DNA of 64,000 nt from the NCBI GenBank assembly GCA_032622095.1, contig CP136064.1:172434310-172498309 (forward strand). The letters are read 5' to 3'. The position numbers and the translations under genes are program-made. Positions within the stretch are counted from its first letter, which is position 1. Each line of letters starts with the position of its first letter. This stretch comes from Siphonodentalium dalli. Lineage: Eukaryota > Mollusca > Scaphopoda > Gadilida > Siphonodentaliidae. The notes under the pieces are model-generated. The model did not search any database. It had not been told where the DNA came from and worked only from the letters and a program-made list of their open reading frames with translations. This document shows positions 39,401 to 51,400 of this stretch, one piece after another.

Positions 39401-42400
39401 TTCCTGCTTAAATTGTTCCATTTGCGAATAAATGACGGTGGGGGGTTTATATTTTCCATGATGAATTTGTCATAGAAGTACCTTCCTTGTTATTTTTCCA
39501 TACAGTCTGAGTCATAATGTCTATAGGCTCTTGTTTTTCGTAATTTCGAGAAACTTCCACGATGCTGTTAAAATGCCATGCCAGAAATGGTTATTAGTTG
39601 ATCTAATAAAATGTATTGCACCCAATTGTTTAGTGTTATAACTTAGTTTTTTGAATATCCAAAATATAAAATGGCCCAAATAACATTGATAATGGCCCAA
39701 GTTTTGGTCCATCAATTTTCTGGTTCAGCATGAACATTGTACAAGTGGAATGAGTCGGTCAAATTCAACCCTGACTGATATTTGTCAACTGATTGGTGAC
39801 ATTGACCAATGGCAGTTTATGTTGCTGATCATTTGCTTAAACAGACATGGCTCATTCGAACCCCAAAATAATGTACACATAATTTGGTAAGAGGTATCTA
39901 AAAACATACATACGCAGAAGATTTCCGAACAAACCCATCTCAAAATACGTGTTTTGTTTCTTATATTTTGCGGTAAATTTGAGAGCGTTTCATTATGCCG
40001 GTTCAAATTTTTTAATCAGTGGTTGTGTATAAATTGTACATGTAGACCATGGAAAGAGCCTACTCTGAAACTGTTACGGTATTACATAATTTTTATAATT
40101 ATAATGAAGAGAAAGCAGTGCATAAATTTATTAAATACTTTCATATTTAAGTCAAGAATATCAATGAATACAAATGGCGCAGCAATATCTTGGACCCGAT
40201 TATCGTATTCGAAGTTATATTTTATATGACTTCAATACTGACTCCATTGCGTCTTTCTGGGACATATAATGTATGTGGAAGTGGTAGCCCAGTGGTTAGA
40301 GTGTCGGACTTCTAATGGTGTTACTGCACCGGCGTGAGTTCGCGCCCGGCCGGTGGACTCTCGTCTCCACAACAGTGGCTTGGCCAGATTAAGCGGTGTG
40401 TGTGCTATATCTAGCCACACGCTGTATCAAATCTCGCGCCAGGTTGTGACCCTTGGGCAAGGTCACTTGTACTGTGCTCGCTTCGTCATACCAAGACGAG
40501 AAATAGGGACCTGGTTGTTGGGTTAGTGTAAGCCAAGAGCAATCTTGTGAAGCGCCATTATGGCAGCATGCGTTTAAGGATTACTCAACATGGGATTACT
40601 CAACAGCTGGGGTAATAATGCGAAGCGCTTAGGGCCCTCGCGGGGATACGCGCTATAATTATAAGCTCCATCATTATCATTATCATGTACAGTAATGCCC
40701 TAAATAATCGACTCCTTAACCACAGCAGAATTATGGGTAATTTTCTCAGTGAGAGCTTTCCAATGAATGGCAACAAGCCATATTTCCGACTAAATCCTGA
40801 AAAATTACCCATAATTCTGCTGTGGTTAAGGAGTCAATTATTTATACGTACCCTGTGGACAGCAGAGATGGTCTGGAAAGCACTACTCTTCTTCTTTTTA
40901 CGTCCACCCTCCGCTACAAAGAGATATGTCAGAGTGAGATTCAAGCAGGTCCTATGCCCGATTTACAGTCTAATTTGCCAAATTCAAGTTGCATAATTAT
41001 AGAGAAAGACTGCGTAAACTCAGAATTTGCCTCGATTCCAGGACATTAATGGGTATTTCCAGAGTTAGACATATCTGTGTTATACCACAGATTATCTAAT
41101 CTGTAAGACAGTAGACGAACAATAAATTAAACTAAATTCTGGGAGAACAGTTAAAATGTCTTGTTTATTGTCAAATAATATTTCTACTACAATATGTGAA
41201 TTCAGATTTCCTCATTCATTCTTATATTGCCTCAATATGGTCAGGAAGAACAAAGTGGCCATCAAGCTCACTGCAGGAGTCCAGATAATTCTGATATATT
41301 TCCCCCAAATCTCAAAATTCAGCCTGTAGTCAGAGTGTGTAAATGGAACCATCTATAAAGTTGGCACCCTGATGAATTAGACTGTGTAAAGCAGGCATTA
41401 TATATCTTGTTGGCACCCTGATGAATTAAGACTGTGTAAAGCAGGCATTATATATCTTGTTGGCACCCTGATGAATTAGACTGTGTAAAGCAGGCATTAT
41501 ATATCTTGTTGGCACCCTGATGAATTAGACTGTGTAAAGCAGGCATTATATATCTTGTTGGCACCCTGATGAATTAAGACTGTGTAAAGCAGGCATTATA
41601 TATCTTGTTGGCACCCTGATGAATTAGACTGTGTAAAGCAGGCATTATATATCTTGTTGGCACCCTGATGAATTAGACTGTGTAAAGCAGGCATTATATA
41701 TCTTGCAAAATAATAATTATGAGCGGAGAACTCTTAACCCTTTACCCAACAGGAGGGCCCTGTGCCAATGCATTCTCTTATATATGCGAGTCGACCATAG
41801 GTCGCCTCGCATATATAAGAGAATGCATTGGCTTAACACATTAAAAATTATAAAATTGTTAAAGAATGTAAGAAAAAATGGTAAAAAGTGTTAAAAAAAG
41901 ATTTTTTTTAGGCCAATGCATTCTCTTATATATGCGAGGCGACCTATGGTCGACTCACATATATAAGAGAATGCATTGGCACAGGGCATATCTGTAACTA
42001 TCACAATGTGGTCAAGGAGCCGGTTCCAATGATATCCATATTTGTATGGTTCTATTGAGACAGACCGAAGATATTTTAGGCTGTTGAAGCTTTATTTGGC
42101 CGGTTTTGGCCGGTTTGTTGGGTAAAGGGTTAATGGAAAATTTAAATATTGTTATTTATCAAATAACATTAAAACATATTTTAATAATAATAGAAGAAAT
42201 CATTAAGTAAACAATGGAAACCTCCTGAATTCTTTGTCAAAATACAGTAATGCCCTAAGTAATCGACTCCTTAACCACAGCAGAATTATGGGTATAACTT
42301 TTCAGGATTTAGTCGGAAATATGGCTTGTTGTCATTCATCGGAGTGAGAGCTTTCCGATTAATGGCAACAAGCCATATTTCTGACTAAATCCTGAAAAAT

Positions 42401-45400
42401 TACCCATAATTCTGCTGTGGTTAAGGAGTTGATTATTTATGGCATTACTATATGTTCAGATGTTCAGTGGTGAATCTCAAATTCAGGAGAAGTGGAGCAT
42501 ATGGTCAGTTATGATCACCTGGAGGCTCAACAAAGAAAAGTTCTTTGACCAATGGATCCTTGGACTCCGAGAGCAGCTCAACCACGGTCTCATTAATTGG
42601 ATCCTTGTTTTTCTCCAGCCAGCCAGTGATACTGTAGTTAACCTGTTAATAATATAAAATGGTATCCACTTTATTTGCCGAGAGGTATCTCAAAACATAC
42701 CTACATGGAAACTTTTCCAACAAACTTGTCAAAATAGCACTGAAAGTGTTTCCAATTGAGAAAACGAAATATACATTTTCCAGACAATTGTGGTTTATTT
42801 GCTTTGATATGTATTTTGGAGCGCAAATCGCAATTCCATGTGGCTTTAGTTGATCAACTATAACACCAATTGTAACCTCTTCACGGCTATATATGACGTT
42901 CAAAATAATTAGCCGTGAAAGTACATATCATGTATCATATGGTCCGTAATACATGATGTCAAGATATCTCATGTTTGATGAAAAATGAATAAGTTGTACA
43001 GCCTAATTCTAGTCATTGTGGATGTTTAGATTGTAAACACGGCAACTTCAGACTTGTGTCGATAGTATCTACCAGCGGCCAGCTGATTCGCATGATAGCC
43101 AGACGCTCGCGTTTTGTAGAATCTGGTTTAGATCACTCAAAGCTCATAACTTAACTTCAAACTTATAGAAAGCATGATAACTCAATGCATATACAGTAAT
43201 GCTCTAAATAATCGAGTCCTTAACCACAGCGGAATTATAGGTAATTTTTCAGGATTTAGTTGGAAATATGGCTTGTTGCCATTCATCGGAAAGCTCTCAC
43301 TAAGAGCTTTCTGATGAATGGCAACAAACCATATTTCCGACTAAATCCTGAAAATTACCCATAATTCCACTGTGGCTGTGGTTAAGGAGTCCATTATTTA
43401 GAGCATTACTGCTAGTCGTGTGACTCGGAGCTAAGACTGTAGGAATATGATTAGTTTACACATACATCAGTAAGGTGACATCATTCAACGGCAGAGTGCC
43501 ACGCTTTCTCAGAAATTTTAATTATGTTGGAAGATAATGATCTCCTTAAAGGGTACTGTACTCAAATGTTGTTGTTGGTTTCTGCAGTCTCTGCTTTGTT
43601 GAATATGGTAACCAGATTTTCATTATTCAAAAGTCTGTTGAGTACAAAGTAATGTTACGGATGGCGGATTAGCTGGAATGTGAAAACAGAACTATATCGT
43701 CATTGAGTAATTTTTTTACAGTTTTTAAGCAAATGTATCCATTAAATGTCACATTACTTACATACTAGTCTCATATACTCATTTAAGTTATTGTATAGTC
43801 ACTAGTCAGTGAGTGGCTTGAGTTTACGTACTGTATCAACATATTTTATTTACATGATCATGTGTGCCACACGTTGCCCAATGGAATCTCTGTCAATTAA
43901 TTTGATTATGCCTTGTACATGGACATTCCTAATTTAATTAAATTTATATCAAAGATTTTAAGATAACATGTTAACCTGAACGTTTACAGTATACATCTTC
44001 GACTCAAATTACTCATTTTTCTATATATTATCGATATTAGCTCATTGCTATTACCTGGAATTTATTGAAATTGGCGTACAGTACCCCTTTAACCTCTCCA
44101 CGGCAAGATGGCGACACAAAACACAACAGCATGAGACTGAGATTCATTTGTTCCCACAAAATCACTTACAGAAGCACGCAAAGTTACCATTAACTCGTGC
44201 ATTGTGGTTAATGATGATATGCAGTTTAGTGATTGTCACATAATTATGATTTCTGCTAAGTCACCTCGTCATTCAACTTATCGGAGTACAACAAGTTTTC
44301 GAGCATTAGTATCATGCGGTGCTTTCATGCCACAAGTATTTCTATAGCAACCCAAGTTAGAAGTTTCTCTATTTTATAAACTAAACCTCACCATTATATA
44401 AGTAAGTTACTTACAGTGCCAGCATAGTGAGCAAGTCCAAAGTGAGCCTCGGCCTTGGATTTAAGTGGTTTCTGGAAGTTGGCATTCTTGCCCATGTGGT
44501 TCTGGAACAATTTATCTTGGAATGTCTTGTCACTGGCCTTGGGGAACATGCACTCCTCCTCAAGGATGGACAAAATACCCAGGGGCTGAAAAGAAAACAA
44601 ATTCAGTAAGATGTACAGTAATGCCCTAAGTAATCGACTCAATCGAAGCCATAATTCCGACTAAATTCTGAAAAGTTACCAATAATTCTGCTGTGGATAA
44701 TGAGTCAATTACTTAGGGCATTATTGTATATATCAAAATATACATACATGGAAGATTTTTGATATTGTGAAAATACTTGTTTTGTTTCTTATAATTTTCA
44801 GTAAACTAATGAGTTCATTTCATTTGTGCCAGTTGAAAGTTTTTAATCAGCAGGTCATGTAAAAATTGCACCTGTTGTCTGAATTCAGTTATTTCAAAGA
44901 TAGTTAAACTAGAGGTGGGCTGTTCCAATGGGACTAAGGATATCCTCCATGGCCACCAGTGGCGGCCATGTTCTACGCACTCAAGTTATGCTCTGGAATG
45001 GAAATTTGGAGCACACATAGATGGACGGACTGACATACTGATTTGAATATTGCAAAAATGTTTAGTCCATGGTGGAATGGTCCATTACTTCTGTAATCCA
45101 AATTTGAATCATGGCTTCCACTCATGAACCTTCTGGATGGCCATTTGTTGAACTTATTATCTGAACATTTCCAAAGGAAACTACTCATCAATGAGTATTT
45201 AGTAAAGAACGGGTTACAACTGGGACAGTCTCTTTCATCAGATTTGTAAAACACACATTATAATGGGATAATTACCTTCTCTATAAGATCGACACACGCC
45301 TGCAAGTCCATACCAAAGTCAATGAACTCCCACTGGATACCTTCCTTGGCATAACATTCCTGTTCCAGGACAAACATGTGATGATTGAAGAACTGCTGCA

Positions 45401-48400
45401 GTCTCTCATTGGTGTAGTTGATGCAAAGCTGCTCAAAGCTGTTAAACTGGGAACAGAAATTATTAAGAGAGTCAAAAAAGGATCTTCCTAAGCTATAACA
45501 AGATGTTGATATTGGTTATATTGGTTGCTGATGATTGCAATATTGAAATAAACCAAGCATGTACTGCTATGCGCATGTTGTTATGTAATCAGCGATCAAT
45601 ATCAGTGGTTAATTGATGATCGCCATCAAATCCCTTTGATTGGGTAATTCAATTCCGCGGGGGGATGTCTATCAGATCGACGACCACAGATAGATTCGCA
45701 TTGAGCTTCACCCAGTATAAACCACCGGCACTATATATAAACCCAGTTGGTGAATATGAGCCCTGATGTTACACACAAAGTGTCTGAAAGATATATATTT
45801 AATAACAAGAGCATCACTAGGGCGTGGCAAAAATTCCAAAATACGCCCATAGTAATTCCAACAATGGGCCAAAACTTAGATAAAAATTGGCAGGCGGAAC
45901 CCAAAGTCGAACTTGACCTATATTGTGGTCTAATAAACACACGCACCAAATTTCATTACATTCAGTTCAGAGTTACTACAGATATTATTCAGAAATTCAA
46001 ATTGAGTGCAAATTCAAACAAAGAGGGCCATAACTCTGGTGAAAATTGGTGGGCGGAACCCGAATTCAAACTTTACCTGTATTTGGTGCTATAGTAAAAC
46101 CCACATACTACATTTCATTTCATTCAGTTAAGACTACCTAAAGTTATCATCCAGAAACCCAAAACAAATGGATGGATGGACACCCCAACAGGTGGTCGGA
46201 CAGCTAATAACATAAAAAAAATTAAATGGCGCATAAAAAAAAGAAGTGTTCTAAAAACATTCCTGTTCCAGCTTCCTGGTAATTAGTCTCTCTGGCTTAA
46301 TTATTATATTATACATGTACCTCTTAATGGCACGGATGGTCTTGGTTGTAGGTTATAATTTGAAAATTTCCTCAAGAATATACTAATAGAGTGTGCAATA
46401 AGCATAACAATCAACACTGTGGTGTTTTTTTTAGGTTGATTTCACTGTGACCAATTGAACACCAAATATTAAGTGGTGAGAATTATAGCAAGCGCAATAG
46501 TGGTATGTTGAAATCAACATGGTACAATTTTGACCAACTTTCAAGTAGTGGGGATCTCCCCAGTGTTGAGTGTTTTTCTTGTCGCACACACTGTGTGTAC
46601 TGAACTGTAACATAACATGGCTTATTGTTTACTAAAACTACATACGATCTTGACAATAACATGCTTTTTATGAGATATTTGTGATTGGTTTAATAACAAA
46701 ATCTGTCTATATTCTAATATTCTTTTTGTTTATGGTGGTTTTAATGGATGTGACTAATTTAGCAGCAATACTCAGCACGAAGGCCATCTGTATCTTTAAC
46801 CAATACATACTTTTCAGGGAAATGAGACTTCATCTCACCAAATTTCATTGAGAGCATATAATTTCTGCGCAGATCTGCGCAGATGGATAGAAAAATATCA
46901 CTTCAGGATAAACAAAGAAGGACAACTCTTGAACAGAAAACATGAATGTCCCTGGGCCCTGTTTTTATAGCACTCCCAAAGTCAAATCTTCATACCAAAA
47001 GTCATTGAGATATTTTCTTGAATGGATGCACGGAATGACAGATGGAACGGAACGGATGACACATATAATCCAGTATACTTCCCAATCCAATAGTAGGGAA
47101 TAATGACATACCGTAATGCCCGAAGTATATGACCCTTTAACCACAGCAGAATTATGGGAAATTTTTCATGATTTAGTCGGTAATATGGCTTGCTGCCATT
47201 CATCGGAAAGCTCTTGGTGAATATGTCTTGCTGCCATTCATCGGAAAGCTCTCGGTGAGAGCTTTCCGATAAATGGCAACAAGCCATATTTCCTACTGTG
47301 GTTTAGGGGTCGATTATTTAGGACACTACTGTAAGCGTTGATTTGTATTTACCTGAAAGATTTCAAAACCAGCAATATCCAGCACACCAATGAAGTGCTG
47401 TCTCTTTTGTTTAGTGTCAAAGGACTTGTTGATGGTCTTGACAAGCCAGCCGAAGACACGGTTGTACAGTGACTTGGACATACCAGCAATAGAGTAGATG
47501 ACCTGGTTCATCGTACGACCCTGAGTGACGTAGTCTCCAGCCACTTTAATCTTTGGTTTCAACAAACTCTTGAGGAGATCTTGGGCGTTGCAACCCATCA
47601 AGAAGGCAACCCTCTCAGCCTCTGGAGATTTGTGAAAACAGGTCATAATTTAATTGCATATTCTGTGCAAATGTCCAATATGTGTGGGATTCATCAAAAT
47701 TATGTTGACCCACAGCGAAACATTCTCAGACAAAATCCAGATAAATTTGTTGCCTGTCTAGAATTTCAATATATGCATATGCAACTTGTTGAAATATTCA
47801 AAATGTTAACCGTTTTTTGTTAAATAATCATTGATGAGTAGTTCCCTTCGGAAATCTTCAGATAATAATTAAAGTTCAACAAACAACCATAGGTCGTTTG
47901 TTGAACTTATTATCTGAACATTTCCAGCCTATTGATAGGAATCCTTCTGCATTGTTATTATCTTTGAATATTGCATGGTCTGTCGTCTGCTCAATTTTCA
48001 TGAACACCCCTCCAAATGAATAACAGACCATACCAATATACACTTTTATAACTGGGTGGGAGAATCCATTGAGTAAAGAAAGGGTCAATGCATCCTTTAT
48101 CCCGTTGGCGAGTAGAACAACATTTATGTTGCGTACCATGGCGTACAGTTTGCGAGTGGAACAACATTTAACTTCAATTAATCATCTGCTTTATAAATGA
48201 ATTGTATAGGAGATATTTTGATTAATGTAATGTCCCAATTTATAAGTGCAATAGATTATGATAGCACACATAAACAAAAATACATATCAATTAAAATGAA
48301 TTATTGGACCCTTTAGACCCAAATTTCAATAATAACCAAGTCATGTAACAGATCTTCAACATAAACTAGCATCCATAAAAACCGAAAATGTTAATTCCTT

Positions 48401-51400
48401 ACACTGGATTCATAATAAATTCAACTCAAAGTAATAAATTTAAAACCTTGAGATATTCGCCTCCTCACACCACCTAAGCCTCCAAAGGTCTTGATTGAAA
48501 AATTCCAAGCGATATTTGGACAAAATATCTCAAGATATGAACTATAATTCTCTGAGTAATTAAATAGCTTAGGATCCATAACAACCGATACAACAAACTG
48601 GTTTCCGGTCGAAGAAAACTTGGACAAACAGATACTGACATACCAGCTGATCCGTCAGCCTCTGCCTGCTCTTCCTTGGGCCTCTGCTTGAATTTCATTT
48701 GACCAAAGTGCAGTACGGCTGCTGTACATTTGAAGCAACTGATCTTTTCTTCTTCTGAGAAACCCAATACATCGTAGGATCTCTGGAAACAGAATATGAA
48801 ATACCTAACTGTTAATTTTTTTTTTTAGTATGTGGGGGGGGGGGGGGGGGGGGGGGGTTGTGATTGGCAATTGGTCTTTCATGTTATACCCCAATAAAAT
48901 GAACCAACTTCACATATTGTTGACCTAAATGCAGTTGGTCAAATATTTGGGAATAATAGGGAGCCTCGCATACATAAGTGAATGCATTGGCTTACAAGGT
49001 CAAGTTAAATATTGTTTGGCCAATGCATTCTATTATAGATGTGAGGCTCCCTATGGGAGACTCGCATATATAAGAGAATGCATTGGCACAGTTTTTTTGT
49101 GTAAAATTTCAGGAAGCTCCAGTCATGGAAGGGTTAAATGTGCAACCATACACAATTTAATTGAAAATTCAGAGGTAAATTACTGGTCTAACATACAGTA
49201 CTGTGTGGCATGATATAATAATCATACTTCACATTCACACAATGTGCCCAACAGCCAATAAGACACCTCAAAACTGCAGTCATACAGTAATGTCCTAAAT
49301 AATCGACCCCTAAATCACAGCAGATTTAGTCAGAAATATGGCTTGCTGCGATTCATCATCGGAAAGCTCTTAGTGAGAGCTTTCCGATGAATGCTAACAA
49401 GCCATATTTCCGACTAACTCCTAAAAAAATTCCCATAATTCTGCTGTGGTTAAAGGGTCATATATAGTAATGCTCTAATTAATCGATTCCTTAACCACAG
49501 CAGAATTATGGGTAACTTTTCAGAATTTAGTCGGAAATATGGTTTGTTGCCATTCATCAGAAATCCTGAAAAGTTACCCATAATTCTGCTATGGTTAAGG
49601 AGTCGATTAATTAGAGCATTATTGTACTTCGGGCATTACTGTATCTTAATTGATTGCACTCACATCACAATCTTTCATCTCAAAAACATCATCGATGCCA
49701 TCGACTGTCAATACACCCTGGTTAATGAAGTGATAGAGTCCGGGATCTGATTCTACCAGCATTTTCTCTGCAACAAAAATGAAACATGAATGAACTTATT
49801 GAATAATGTATGTAAACTGTTACCGGTATATCGCATAGGCATATAACAAATCAAAATAAATAATACAATTAAATATACAAAATCAGGGCGGTGATGAGAT
49901 GTACTAGTACGGGCATCTTCCCACCACAGCCCAGGAAAAAATAAAGGCAAACATTTGCACAACATCTCTCATCATTATGGCATATTAGTTGTTTAAAGGA
50001 ATTAGTCTGTCAAAAAAAATTTATCGTCATAATACTAATAATATATGTCTAACAGACCCATTTCGCCAAGAAAATTCAAAATCGAGCAGATAGTATTTTT
50101 ATTATTATGATATTAAAAAAATCGCGGAAATATCCGAAGTCAGTCACGTGAGTGCGATCACATGACCACAACGCGGTCACATGACCGATCATCTGCATCG
50201 ACGCTTACCGATGACAGCGGTGGGTGGAGCTTGAAATAATTCCGCCAATCGCGTAACGAGTTGATAAATTACGCTGGTTAATTACCTAAGCCTTTACGAT
50301 AAATAGCGATTACGGAATAAAACTGTTTGAATGTGCTGAATTATGAACTGGCTTTGCTAGAATGTCGGATTATATAACGAATAATGATGGCTAAAATGCA
50401 CTTTGAGGCGATAAAAGTTGTTTGAAATGAGATTAATTTATGCAGAAATGCAATGAGCAAGCGGAATTTCGTGCGAATCTAATTTAACTGTTTCTGAAAG
50501 AATACAAGTTAGGCCATATACCGGTACTTCATTCTTCGTTGTATGGTACCAATTTCGGAAGCTAGTTTACACACTAGTGTCATACTGTTGTGCGCTATAT
50601 GCATACAATTAAATACAAATGGGGTGTGATTCAAAAGGTGGTGGTTATTGTACTAGTACATGTATCATGATGGCTTATATTCGTCATAATAATGTTCCTG
50701 TCTGTTTCTTCACACGAAACATTTTGTGTGGAGAAGTGCACGACTGTGAAAAGCTTGCTAAAATCCTTCCAGTCAAGATCGATAAGTGAGTAAACAAAAT
50801 AATTCACTCGAATACACAACAGACTGTTGAAACTACAATAATTATTAGTTAGGCTGCAGTTTGGTATAAGGACATTTTTTTTAATTGAAGGCTAGCCTGG
50901 CATTGTTTTTCAGTTTATTGTTCGTTTTATTTTACGTTTTTATGGCACATATTGACTTTCTAGAGAGGATTTTTTTGAATTGTTAGCATAGAAAAACTCC
51001 AATGATTGCCTCTAATAAAGAGCGTCCATGTTTTTACGTCGCGGTGTAGACAATAAAGAGCGTTCTCAATTATGAACGTGCTCTATTTCGATATGTCATG
51101 GGTGATTTTGTATGTGGTATTGTGACAATTAAAGATAAAGAGCGCCCATGCTTCCGTCTCCCAAAAGCGGTAGACAATAAAGAGCATTCTAAATTACGCA
51201 CTGTGTTGTCTTTTTGGAGGTACTAAATAATGGATCGCTAGGCCGCCCACAACTGAACACACTACATCTACTAGGCATCTTGGAATATGTGGAGATGACA
51301 GATACTCGGGATATTTATATCGAAAGTAAAACAACAAACAAACACAAAACAAAAGCGCCTAAATAGAGTTAACATTATTCAGCCCAGTGTTTATATAAAT

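Noticed and set aside
40272-40345. tRNA gene at the head of the SINE
   Set aside because: A- and B-box words are present, but the sequence does not fold into a full cloverleaf with a paired acceptor stem and it continues into a SINE body.
41361-41705. Regular 49-bp repeats as a possible CRISPR
   Set aside because: Head-to-tail repeats with no variable spacers; a simple minisatellite.
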